Assembly (NCBI RefSeq): GCF_036825535.1
Contig: NZ_CP098813.1
Location: forward strand, 682,001-746,000
Direction of reading: 5' to 3'
DNA length: 64,000 nt
Source of the DNA: Parasalinivibrio latis
GTDB taxonomy: Bacteria > Pseudomonadota > Gammaproteobacteria > Enterobacterales > Vibrionaceae
This document shows, one piece after another, positions 35,088 to 43,684 of this stretch. The notes under the pieces are model-generated. The model worked only from the letters and a program-made list of their open reading frames with translations, had not been told where the DNA came from and searched no databases. Within the stretch, counting starts at the first letter, position 1. Every line of letters starts with the position of its first letter. The translations under genes were made by a program, and so were the position numbers.

Positions 35088-37070
35088 ATGAGTGACGACA
35101 AGTCGCAGGAAAAAATACTGATTAAGGCCCCCCGCTCACACAAGGATGGCCACCTGTTTGAAGTACATCCAGCACTGGTGGATTGGCTTGCGCAATACGA
35201 ACATTTTAAAGGGGTAACCCGAAGCATCCTTGAATTGCTCAACCTAATCTCACTCAAAGGCCTGACTTCTACAGACGGATTAGTGTCCACAACGGAGCTG
35301 GTGGAAGCTACCGAAGGGCAGCTGACAAGAGCTGCGATCCAACAAAGACTGCGTGCAGCCGTTCAGACTGGGCTTTTTGAACAGCAACCGGTGAAGTTTG
35401 AAGAAGGCCTGGCCGGGAAAACCATGCTTCACCGATTTGTGAATCCCAGTCGTCTGGTCTCAACGCTGGGCAGTGCGGTGTTGCAGTCAGAACACTCCCG
35501 GGTGATGGAAAAGCAAAAACGCTCCAAGGCTTTGGCACAGACTGTTGTCAACCGTCGCCTGCTTTCTGAGCATGGCCTGGGAACACCACCATCCATGCCT
35601 GACGAGAAAGATCAGATCCTTATCGCCCCTACCAGCTGGGCCGGTATTATTGATCAAGCTTTGGCGCCACCCCGTACCAAAAAAAGCTACCAGAAAGCGA
35701 TGGTGGCAATCAGTGGCACCAAGGCGATCATTGAAACTCGATCTTCCAAATCGATCATGACCGTAGACGATCTGATGACGTTGTTTGCCCTGTTTACACT
35801 TACGGTGCAGTATCACGATCATCATTTGCCTGAATACCAACTGCAAACCCAGACTATAGGCAACAAAACGCCGGTCTACATCACCGATATCCTTGCATTA
35901 AGGGGCAAGAAAGACAGTGGCCCTGCGCGGGATGCCATCAGGGAAAGTATCGACCGTATTGAATTTACGGATTTCCAGCTCCATGAGCTGACCGGGCGAT
36001 GGCTTAGCGAGAACATGCCGGAAGGGTTCAAAAGTGACCGGTTCAGGTTTATAGCCCGTACGATTACTGCGTCGGATGAAGCACCAAGGGAAGGGGATGA
36101 CGGTGAAATCCGGATCAAGCCCAACCTGTATATCCTGGTTTGGGAACCGTCGTTCTTTGAAGAACTGATGACTCGTGATTACTACTTCCTGTTTCCACCG
36201 GAAATCCTGCGTCAGCATACACTTGTATTCCAGCTGTACACCTTCTTCCGAAGCCGGATGTCTCGCCGTCTGGAAGACAGCCTGACACTCAGCGAACTGA
36301 ACCAGAAGCTGGCCAGGAATATTGAATGGCGCCGTTTTTCATCGGATCTGATCCGGGAACTTCGCAAACTCGCCAAAGATCGCCAGAGTGAAGAAGTCTT
36401 TGCGGTAAACCTCTGGGGTTACCACCTGACGCTTTACAACATGGATGTGGAGAAGCGCAATCCGGACTATCAAATTGATATCAAGTGCAATGTGGATGAA
36501 GTTATCCGGTTCTCCCGCGCTAAAATGTACAACGAAGGCAAACGTTCCATGGCACCAACGCTGCCTAACCCGCTGCGGAATGAGATCATACCCAAGCAAG
36601 ACCTTGATCATCTTTCCGAGATCATCGATGGAGAGTTTGAACCGATCCAGCGTAAAGAAAAACGATCTGGCCGTCTTGGCCGTCGGGTGAAACAGCGAAA
36701 GCACCTGGTGGAAATCAATGCTGATGAACTGACGATCATCCTGTCGAAATATACCTCACCGGAAGCATTCCAGCGCAGTGTCACTGCATTGTCTGTGATG
36801 ACCGGGCATCCTGCCGGGGCAATTTCAGAAGAGTGCCAATCGTTGGTGGACAAATTGGACTGGTTGAGGGTAGATGGTGATGTGGTGCCATATGAGACCC
36901 TGAGCAAAACGGTGGAAGCTTACAACGCGTTGCAACAGGACAAGCATCTGTCTATTGAGCGCCTGATCTCCGGCCTGGCAGTGCGCCGAAAAGTCTGTAA
37001 GCAGGTTTGTGACGGGGATTTAGGTCCGCAGGTGATGGCTGTGCTGGATGAAGTTGCCAGCGGCGCTTGA
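35088..37070 (+). CDS. rctB: Chromosome-2 replication initiator RctB
   Basis: 660 residues, close to the 658 of V. cholerae RctB. The N-terminal region (RSHKDGHLFEVHPALVDW, HFKGVTRSILELLNLISLKG, AAIQQRLRAAVQTGLF, FEEGLAGKTMLHRFVNP) matches it closely. RctB binds the origin iterons, opens the AT-rich element and starts chromosome-2 replication; it is found only in Vibrionaceae-type second chromosomes. It is transcribed away from the iterons. A weak -10 (TATAGT, 35013-35018) lies upstream. An iteron identical over 16 bases to an origin copy lies within the gene at 36605-36617. Confidence 0.98.
   Translation: MSDDKSQEKILIKAPRSHKDGHLFEVHPALVDWLAQYEHFKGVTRSILELLNLISLKGLTSTDGLVSTTELVEATEGQLTRAAIQQRLRAAVQTGLFEQQPVKFEEGLAGKTMLHRFVNPSRLVSTLGSAVLQSEHSRVMEKQKRSKALAQTVVNRRLLSEHGLGTPPSMPDEKDQILIAPTSWAGIIDQALAPPRTKKSYQKAMVAISGTKAIIETRSSKSIMTVDDLMTLFALFTLTVQYHDHHLPEYQLQTQTIGNKTPVYITDILALRGKKDSGPARDAIRESIDRIEFTDFQLHELTGRWLSENMPEGFKSDRFRFIARTITASDEAPREGDDGEIRIKPNLYILVWEPSFFEELMTRDYYFLFPPEILRQHTLVFQLYTFFRSRMSRRLEDSLTLSELNQKLARNIEWRRFSSDLIRELRKLAKDRQSEEVFAVNLWGYHLTLYNMDVEKRNPDYQIDIKCNVDEVIRFSRAKMYNEGKRSMAPTLPNPLRNEIIPKQDLDHLSEIIDGEFEPIQRKEKRSGRLGRRVKQRKHLVEINADELTIILSKYTSPEAFQRSVTALSVMTGHPAGAISEECQSLVDKLDWLRVDGDVVPYETLSKTVEAYNALQQDKHLSIERLISGLAVRRKVCKQVCDGDLGPQVMAVLDEVASGA
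36605..36617 (+). repeat. RctB-type iteron inside rctB
   Basis: TGATCATCTTTCC inside the coding region (codons for the DHLSEII segment); with flanks CTTGATCATCTTTCCG it equals the copies at 34629 and 17804. Confidence 0.55.
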
Positions 37071-37393
37071 TGCCATGCTGATGCGTTGAATATCCTAACT
37101 GAAGCCATCAGTCTTAACAACTTAACCTTCTGGGTATCAGTTTCCTCCGGGCCGGTGTTCTACTGGCCCTTGTTGTATGCGTAGACGTACAAATTCTTCC
37201 GAAATTAGTTGTTGAAATATTGTTAACGCAATATTAAGCTTATCAATAAGGCACTGGTAGGTGCCTGCCGCCCACATGGCAAAGCTGACGCACTACTCTT
37301 TTCAATCCTCTGATACAGAACGTGTCATACAGTCACTGCGACATTGCGGTACGTGTGAGTGGGCCACCATAACTGCCAATTGGGGTCCAGACT
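37071..37393 (+). other. Intergenic region after rctB with a weak terminator
   Basis: 323 bp. A hairpin GGGCC...GGCCC at 37149-37169 followed by TTGTTGT is the likely rctB terminator. The rest probably holds the promoter for the small gene at 37394 and the agl operon; no operator was recognised. Confidence 0.5.
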
Positions 37394-37750
37394 ATGACTA
37401 CGAAGACACCCTCCATATCCAAAGCTGAAATCCGGACACTGAAGCGTGAAGCAAAGCGCCTTTCCCGTTCGTCCGGAAAAAGTCACATGCAGGTACTAGA
37501 GCAATTTTCACGGCTGCTGGGTTTCCAGAGCTGGCACCATCTCTTGCGTGTGGCGAAGCAGGCGGGGGAGGGGGCAAATGCCATGTCCACGTCAGAGGCA
37601 TACCATCACCGCTACCTCGACATTCCCTTGGATTCGTCGATTCCGCTGGGCTGGTTACTGGGCCGCAATGGTCAGGCAACAGTAAATTCTATAAAGCCAG
37701 AAGAGAATCAACTGATCTCACTCGAAGTACCTGCTTCACGCTGGTACTGA
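37394..37750 (+). CDS. Small protein with a glyoxalase-superfamily-like N-terminal helical motif
   Basis: 118 residues. The first 55 residues (AEIRTLKREAKRLSRSSGKSH and MQVLEQFSRLLGFQSWHHLL) follow the pattern seen at the N-terminus of many plasmid- and mobile-element proteins annotated as glyoxalase superfamily or DUF5623, with the LGFxxWxxL end. The remaining half has no recognised domain. It lies just after rctB and 38 bp before aglE, in the same direction, so it may share a transcript with the sugar operon. Function unknown. Confidence 0.6.
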   Translation: MTTKTPSISKAEIRTLKREAKRLSRSSGKSHMQVLEQFSRLLGFQSWHHLLRVAKQAGEGANAMSTSEAYHHRYLDIPLDSSIPLGWLLGRNGQATVNSIKPEENQLISLEVPASRWY

Positions 37751-37788
37751 GTGAACGATTGGTTTAGACGTAAAGAAGGGAGCAAAAA

Positions 37789-39048
37789 ATGAAATATGGA
37801 CTAAGTGCGCTGGCACTCTTGTCAGCGTTTTCCGGTTCTGCGTGGGCGGCTGAATTGGCGATTTCCTGCGGTGCTGTTGGCCAGGAGCTTCAGCTTTGCA
37901 AGGAAGGTGTTGCGGAGTGGGAAAAAAAGACCGGTCATACGGTAAAAGTGGTTACCACCCCCAATTCGACCAATGAGCGTCTGGCACTTTACCAGCAATT
38001 GCTGGCAGCAGGCGGAACGGATATCGACGTATTCCAGATTGATGTTATCTGGCCCGGGATCCTCGGAAATCATTTTATCGACCTGTCCAATGCGGCAAAT
38101 GGCGCCCAGGATGCACACTTCCCCGCGATCGTAGAAAACAACACCTTCAAGGGCCAGTTGGTCGCCATGCCATGGTTTACTGATGCGGGCGTTCTTTACT
38201 ACCGCAAAGATCTCCTTGAAAAATACGGAGAGAAACCACCCACAACCTGGCAACAACTGACATCTTCTGCTGAAAAGATCCAGGCCGGTGAACGTGAGGC
38301 CGGGAATGATAAAATGTGGGGATTCGTCTGGCAGGGAAGGGCGTATGAAGGTCTGACGTGTGACGCGCTGGAATGGATCTCTTCCTACAACGGCGGCACT
38401 GTTGTTGATGAAGACGGCAAGATCACCATCAATAATGATAAAGCCAAAGAAGCCCTGACACAGGCGGCAAGCTGGGTGAATACCATCTCTCCTCCGGGTG
38501 TTCTCAACTATGCCGAGGAAGAGGCTCGTGGTGTATTCCAGTCAGGCAATGCGGTGTTTATGCGTAACTGGCCTTATGCCTGGTCGTTGGGTAACAGCGG
38601 TGATTCACCGGTGAAAGGTAAGATCGGTGTGGTCGCTCTGCCCAAAGGCGGTGAAGACGGCAGCCACGCCGGGACATTGGGCGGCTGGCAGCTCGCTGTT
38701 TCCAAATATTCCCAGCACCCGGATCTTGCTGCCGATCTCGTTATGCACCTCACGTCACGAGAGGAGCAGAAACGCCGTGCAATCGTCGGGTCATACAACC
38801 CAACCGTTGCTTCACTCTACACCGATGAAGAAGTGCTTAACGCCAACCCGTTCTTTGGCAACCTCTATGACACTTTCGCAAATGGCACCCCTCGTCCGTC
38901 CACTGCAACCGGAGCCCGCTATAACCAGGTCTCCAATGCATTCTGGAATGCGACACACAATGTGCTTTCTGGCAAAGAAGACGCCGATACGGCGCTTAGC
39001 GGCCTTGAAAAGCAATTGAAGCGTCTGAGTAGGGGTGGACGCTGGTAA
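37789..39048 (+). CDS. aglE: Alpha-glucoside ABC transporter substrate-binding protein AglE
   Basis: 419 residues with a signal peptide ending SAWA and the extracellular solute-binding protein family 1 fold. Segments AISCGAVGQELQLCKEGVAEW, DIDVFQIDVIWPG, MPWFTDAGVLYYRKDLLEKYG and AGTLGGWQLAVSKYS resemble AglE/ThuE proteins that bind alpha-glucosides such as sucrose, maltose or trehalose. It is the first gene of an E-F-G-A-K operon in the same order as rhizobial aglEFGAK. AAGGGAG precedes the ATG. Confidence 0.9.
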   Translation: MKYGLSALALLSAFSGSAWAAELAISCGAVGQELQLCKEGVAEWEKKTGHTVKVVTTPNSTNERLALYQQLLAAGGTDIDVFQIDVIWPGILGNHFIDLSNAANGAQDAHFPAIVENNTFKGQLVAMPWFTDAGVLYYRKDLLEKYGEKPPTTWQQLTSSAEKIQAGEREAGNDKMWGFVWQGRAYEGLTCDALEWISSYNGGTVVDEDGKITINNDKAKEALTQAASWVNTISPPGVLNYAEEEARGVFQSGNAVFMRNWPYAWSLGNSGDSPVKGKIGVVALPKGGEDGSHAGTLGGWQLAVSKYSQHPDLAADLVMHLTSREEQKRRAIVGSYNPTVASLYTDEEVLNANPFFGNLYDTFANGTPRPSTATGARYNQVSNAFWNATHNVLSGKEDADTALSGLEKQLKRLSRGGRW

Positions 39049-39054
39049 GCCCGC

Positions 39055-39078
39055 AGGAGGCCGCTCAGGCGGCCTCCT
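39055..39078 (+). other. Intercistronic hairpin between aglE and aglF
   Basis: AGGAGGCCGC pairs with GCGGCCTCCT over TCAG, with no U-tract after it. Such hairpins after binding-protein genes protect the upstream mRNA end and allow more binding protein than permease. Confidence 0.75.
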
Positions 39079-39098
39079 GATTGCGAAAGGGATGTGTT

Positions 39099-40058
39099 AT
39101 GGAAAAAGCTTCAGTAATGACACACCGCGATGAGCGGGAAAATGTGTCTTCAATGACGCGACGGAGGGTGCGGGCTGCATGGATGTTTTTGCTGCCTATG
39201 CTCGTCACCCTGGCACTTGTTGCCGGCTGGCCTTTGCTTCGAACCCTCTGGTTCAGTTTGACCGATGCAAGCCTTGACGGATCAGGTGATGCGTCGTTTA
39301 TCGGTTTCGACAATTACCTGTTCTATGACGACGGTGAATGGTACGGGATCCTGACTGACCCGGCCTGGTGGTTGTCTGTATGGAACACTGTGTATTTCAC
39401 GGTGATTTCCGTCTCGCTGGAAACCATTCTCGGTGTTGTTGTCGCACTGGTTCTCAATACCAAGTTCAAGGGGCAGGGTATTGTACGTGCCGCTGTTTTG
39501 GTGCCCTGGGCGATTCCGACGATTGTTTCAGCCAAGATGTGGGGCTGGATGCTTCACGACCAGTTCGGAATGATCAATGACCTCTTGATGAAACTGGGTT
39601 TTATTGCCGCCCCGATAGCCTGGACGGCGGATTCCGACCTGGCACTCAATGTGGTTATCGCCGTGGACGTGTGGAAAACCACGCCGTTTATGGCGCTCCT
39701 GGTGCTTGCGGCGTTGCAGATGTTGCCGTCTGACTGCTATGAGGCAGCGAAAATAGACGGTATCCACCCGGTCCGGGTTTTCTTCAAGGTGACGCTGCCG
39801 TTAATCACACCCGCCATCATGGTCGCTGTGGTGTTCCGCGCGCTGGATGCCCTGAGGGTGTTTGACCTTATCTACGTGCTGACGCCAAGCAACGAAGACA
39901 CCATGTCGATGTCTGTGTATGCAAGGCAGAACCTGGTGGATTTCCAGGATGTGGGTTACGGCTCTGCGGCCTCAACGCTGCTGTTCCTTATCGTTGCGAT
40001 GTTGACGGTGCTGTATCTGTATGCCGGACGCAACAACTTAGAACAGGGAGGACGCTGA
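39099..40058 (+). CDS. aglF: Alpha-glucoside ABC transporter permease AglF
   Basis: 319 residues with six to seven membrane helices (LLPMLVTLALVAGWPLL first) and the permease EAA loop YEAAKIDGIHPVRVFFKVTLP that contacts the ATPase. It belongs to the MalF/UgpA-type sugar permeases. The ATG at 39099 follows AAAGGGA; a frame open to 39081 adds six residues. It pairs with AglG, which starts one base after its stop. Confidence 0.9.
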   Translation: MEKASVMTHRDERENVSSMTRRRVRAAWMFLLPMLVTLALVAGWPLLRTLWFSLTDASLDGSGDASFIGFDNYLFYDDGEWYGILTDPAWWLSVWNTVYFTVISVSLETILGVVVALVLNTKFKGQGIVRAAVLVPWAIPTIVSAKMWGWMLHDQFGMINDLLMKLGFIAAPIAWTADSDLALNVVIAVDVWKTTPFMALLVLAALQMLPSDCYEAAKIDGIHPVRVFFKVTLPLITPAIMVAVVFRALDALRVFDLIYVLTPSNEDTMSMSVYARQNLVDFQDVGYGSAASTLLFLIVAMLTVLYLYAGRNNLEQGGR

Positions 40059-40059
40059 T

Positions 40060-40890
40060 ATGCCCCGCAATTGGTATCTGAAAGTGGGTTTTTGGCTTCT
40101 GGTCACTGTCATCGTGCTGTTTTCAGTGTTCCCGTTTTACTACGCCATTTTGACATCACTGAAATCCGGGTCTGCGCTGTTCAGCGTGGAATATATTCCG
40201 GTGATTTTTGATCTTACCAACTACGCCCAGGTCTTTGAGGGCAGCTCATTTGGACGCAACCTCTTTAACTCGGTTCTGGTTTCAACCGCGGTTGTCGCGC
40301 TGTCGCTTCTGCTTGGGGTGACGGCGTCCTATGCGCTCGGCCGAATCAAGTTCCGGGGACGCAACATCGTGCTGTTAACCATTCTCGGGGTATCGATGTT
40401 CCCGCAGGTGGCGGTGCTGTCCGGCTTGTTTGAGCTGATCCGCGCTTTTGGGCTTTATAACTCCATGCCCGGACTGGTTCTGGCGTACATGATTTTTACC
40501 CTGCCTTTTACGGTCTGGGTACTGACAACCTTTATGCAGCAGTTACCGGAGGAACTCGAGGAAGCAGCGATCGTCGACGGCGCTTCGCCATGGCAAATTA
40601 TTACCAAGGTGTTGATGCCGCTATTGTGGCCGGCCCTGGTGACAACGGGCCTTCTGGCCTTTATTGCCGCGTGGAACGAGTTCCTTTTCGCCCTGACATT
40701 TACCCTGACCAATGAGCAGCGAACCGTGCCTGTAGCTATCGCCCTGATTTCCGGGGCTGGCCAGTACGAATTACCGTGGGGAACCATTATGGCTGCCTCG
40801 GTGATAGTGACGGTTCCGCTCATTGTGATGGTGCTGGTTTTCCAGCGAAGGATTGTATCGGGTCTCACTGCCGGCGCAGTCAAAGGATGA
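40060..40890 (+). CDS. aglG: Alpha-glucoside ABC transporter permease AglG
   Basis: 276 residues of the MalG/UgpE permease family with six helices and the EAA loop LEEAAIVDGASPWQIITKVLMP. The N-terminal VFPFYYAILTSLKSG and central ASYALGRIKFRGRN are typical. GGGAGG lies upstream within the end of aglF. It forms the membrane channel with AglF. Confidence 0.92.
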   Translation: MPRNWYLKVGFWLLVTVIVLFSVFPFYYAILTSLKSGSALFSVEYIPVIFDLTNYAQVFEGSSFGRNLFNSVLVSTAVVALSLLLGVTASYALGRIKFRGRNIVLLTILGVSMFPQVAVLSGLFELIRAFGLYNSMPGLVLAYMIFTLPFTVWVLTTFMQQLPEELEEAAIVDGASPWQIITKVLMPLLWPALVTTGLLAFIAAWNEFLFALTFTLTNEQRTVPVAIALISGAGQYELPWGTIMAASVIVTVPLIVMVLVFQRRIVSGLTAGAVKG

Positions 40891-40916
40891 TGAGTGAAAC
40901 GTAAAGGAAAGCAACA

Positions 40917-42566
40917 ATGAACCAAAACGATTGGTGGCGCGGAGCCGTAATTTACCAGATTTACCCCCGCAGCTATTTTGATGCCAGCGGTGATGGTGTG
41001 GGCGATTTGCCCGGGATCACTGCAAAGTTGCCCTATGTGGCATCACTGGGTGTTGACGCTATCTGGCTGTCCCCCTTTTTCTGTTCCCCGATGAAAGATT
41101 TCGGGTACGACGTGTCTGACTACAAAGATGTGGATCCTCTTTTCGGTAACCTTGACGATTTCAAGGCGCTGGTCAACACCGCGCATGAACTCGGTATGAA
41201 AGTGATGATTGATCAGGTGTTAAGCCACACTTCAGATGAACATCCCTGGTTCAAGGAAAGCCGTAAGGATAGATCCAACGCCAAAGCGGACTGGTATGTC
41301 TGGGCGGATCCGCGCCCCGATGGTTCACCACCTAACAACTGGCTGTCGATTTTCGGCGGTTGCGCCTGGCAATGGGAGAGCCAGCGCCAGCAGTACTACC
41401 TCCACAACTTTCTGACCAGCCAGCCGGATTTGAATTTCCACAATTTGGATGTGGTGGAAGCGTTGCTGGATGTGGTGCAGTTCTGGCTTGACCTCGGTGT
41501 AGACGGTTTCCGTCTGGATACCGTGAATTTCTACTACCACGACAGGCAACTGCGGGATAACCCGCCCGTACCGACCGGTGAAGACCGGACGTTGGGCGTA
41601 CCGAGCACCAACCCCTATTCGATGCAAAGGCATGTCTATGACCTGTCCCAGCCCGAGAATATTGGCTTCCTGAAAAAGCTACGGGTACTGCTTGATGAGT
41701 ATGACAGCATCACCACGGTAGGCGAAATTGGAGATGATGATCCACTCAAGATCATGGCGGAATATACGTCCGGTAATGACAAGCTCCATATGGCTTACAC
41801 CTTCGACCTGCTCAATATCTACCGTCAGCCGGGTTACCTTTACTCCGTCATTGACCGGATAGAGAAAGCCATTGGTGATGGCTGGCCATGCTGGGCGCTG
41901 TCTAACCACGATGTGGTACGTGCGATCACCCGTTGGGGGGCCGAAGAGGAAGATCAACTTGCCTACGGGAAAGTGATGTTGGCCTTCCTCTCGTCGCTCA
42001 GGGGTAGCTTGTGCATTTACCAGGGGGAAGAGCTGGGGTTGCCAGAGGCGGATATTCCGTTTGAGAAGATCCAGGACCCATACGGCATTCCGTTCTGGCC
42101 AGAATACAAAGGGCGGGACGGCTGTAGGACGCCGATGCCTTGGCATAAGGATAGGAAAAACGCTGGGTTCAGTGACACTGACACCTGGCTGCCTGTACCT
42201 GATGCCCATTTGCCGCTTGCGGTGGATGCCCAGGAAGGGAAAAGTGATGCGATGCTGGCCCATTACCGGCGTTTTCTTCCATGGCGTAAGCAGTATCCGG
42301 CCCTGGTTCGCGGTTCGCTCCATTCCGCTAAAGTTGTTGATGGTGGCATTGCCTTCATTCGGGAAATTGAGGGGCAATCGGTTTTTGTTGCTTTGAACCT
42401 TTCAAATGAAGAGGTAGATGTCAGTTTGCCTGACGGTGACTGGCAATATCTTGAAGGACATGGTTTTTCCGGCCTGGTTGTTGCGAACAAGCTTCGCTTA
42501 CCACCATACCAGGCCGGTTTTTTATGCAGGGAGGAACCCGCGCATGGCAGAAGTAATTCTGAATAG
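40917..42566 (+). CDS. aglA: Alpha-glucosidase AglA (GH13)
   Basis: 549 residues, cytosolic, GH13 (oligo-1,6-glucosidase/alpha-glucosidase branch). The catalytic set is complete: nucleophile Asp201 (DGFRLDTVN), acid/base Glu270 (TVGEIGD) and Asp332 (LSNHD). N-terminal VIYQIYPRSYFDASGDGVGD is characteristic. It would hydrolyse the alpha-glucosides imported by AglEFGK. It lies 26 bp after aglG, and its 3' end overlaps aglK by 23 bp. Confidence 0.95.
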   Translation: MNQNDWWRGAVIYQIYPRSYFDASGDGVGDLPGITAKLPYVASLGVDAIWLSPFFCSPMKDFGYDVSDYKDVDPLFGNLDDFKALVNTAHELGMKVMIDQVLSHTSDEHPWFKESRKDRSNAKADWYVWADPRPDGSPPNNWLSIFGGCAWQWESQRQQYYLHNFLTSQPDLNFHNLDVVEALLDVVQFWLDLGVDGFRLDTVNFYYHDRQLRDNPPVPTGEDRTLGVPSTNPYSMQRHVYDLSQPENIGFLKKLRVLLDEYDSITTVGEIGDDDPLKIMAEYTSGNDKLHMAYTFDLLNIYRQPGYLYSVIDRIEKAIGDGWPCWALSNHDVVRAITRWGAEEEDQLAYGKVMLAFLSSLRGSLCIYQGEELGLPEADIPFEKIQDPYGIPFWPEYKGRDGCRTPMPWHKDRKNAGFSDTDTWLPVPDAHLPLAVDAQEGKSDAMLAHYRRFLPWRKQYPALVRGSLHSAKVVDGGIAFIREIEGQSVFVALNLSNEEVDVSLPDGDWQYLEGHGFSGLVVANKLRLPPYQAGFLCREEPAHGRSNSE

Positions 42567-43677
42567 AGTAAACAAGAAGTTTGGCAAGGTTCATATTATC
42601 AAGGATGTGGATCTGCATATTGATCACGGTGAATTCGTCGTATTTGTCGGTCCGTCTGGTTGCGGAAAATCGACACTGCTCCGGCTTGTCGCCGGGCTGG
42701 AAGATGTGACCGATGGTATCCTCACCATTAACGGGGAGGTCTGCAACGACCTCCCGCCGCCGGAGCGGGGGATTGGGATGGTATTCCAGTCTTATGCGCT
42801 TTACCCCCACATGTCAGTTTATGAAAACATGGCATTTGGCCTTCGTCTTGCTGAAACCGCGCAGGACACTGTTGAGAGTCGGGTTAATGAGACGGCTAAA
42901 ATCCTGCAGCTTGACCATTTACTGGAACGTAAACCCAAGGAGCTTTCCGGCGGACAGCGACAACGTGTGGCCATAGGCCGGGCCATTGTACGCGAACCCA
43001 GAGTGTTCCTGTTTGATGAACCGCTCTCCAACCTGGATGCAGCGCTGCGTGTTCAGATGCGGATGGAAATCGCCAAACTGCACAAACGGCTTGGTGTGAC
43101 CATGATCTATGTGACACACGATCAGGTAGAGGCCATGACCCTGGCGACGAAAATTGTAGTTCTGGATGCCGGCCGGGTCGAACAGGTAGGTTCCCCGCTG
43201 GATCTCTACAATCACCCGGCGAACACCTTTGTTGCCGGGTTTATCGGTTCGCCAAAGATGAATTTCCTGAGCGGTACCCTTCTAAAACCGGGTGTTCACA
43301 GTTCGCAGGTGCAGCTCCACCGCGGAAAAGTGATCACGGTAAGTGCCAATACCCAGGATTGCAAAGAAGGGGACCATGTTACCGTTGGTATCCGTCCTGA
43401 GCATATCCGGCTCGGGGAGGAAGATGCCTTTGTCGATGGCGGTGTTGAAGTCGCTGTTATCGAGCAACTGGGCAATGAGTCGCTGATGTATTTCTCTACC
43501 CCCCAGAGCAGCGAACCGCTGGTGGTTCGTCTGGAGGGGCAGAGTAAAATCAGTGCAGGAGACCGGTGCCCTGTTGAATTACCGCCAGAGCATTGCCACC
43601 TGTTTAATGAAAATGGCCAGGCCTTCCAACGATCTGTCGTCGGAGGAGTGGACCTTTCACTGGTGGTTAATCCTTAA
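42544..43677 (+). CDS. aglK: Alpha-glucoside ABC transporter ATPase AglK
   Basis: 377-residue MalK/UgpC-type ATPase: Walker A GPSGCGKST, signature LSGGQRQRVAIGR, Walker B VFLFDEPLSNLDA, and a C-terminal OB-fold regulatory domain (about 240-377). The ATG at 42544 with GGGAGG upstream is clear; the open frame further upstream lies inside aglA. It is last in the operon; the next gene is convergent and starts its 3' end 7 bp away. Confidence 0.94.
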   Translation: MAEVILNRVNKKFGKVHIIKDVDLHIDHGEFVVFVGPSGCGKSTLLRLVAGLEDVTDGILTINGEVCNDLPPPERGIGMVFQSYALYPHMSVYENMAFGLRLAETAQDTVESRVNETAKILQLDHLLERKPKELSGGQRQRVAIGRAIVREPRVFLFDEPLSNLDAALRVQMRMEIAKLHKRLGVTMIYVTHDQVEAMTLATKIVVLDAGRVEQVGSPLDLYNHPANTFVAGFIGSPKMNFLSGTLLKPGVHSSQVQLHRGKVITVSANTQDCKEGDHVTVGIRPEHIRLGEEDAFVDGGVEVAVIEQLGNESLMYFSTPQSSEPLVVRLEGQSKISAGDRCPVELPPEHCHLFNENGQAFQRSVVGGVDLSLVVNP

Positions 43678-43684
43678 CTCCAAC

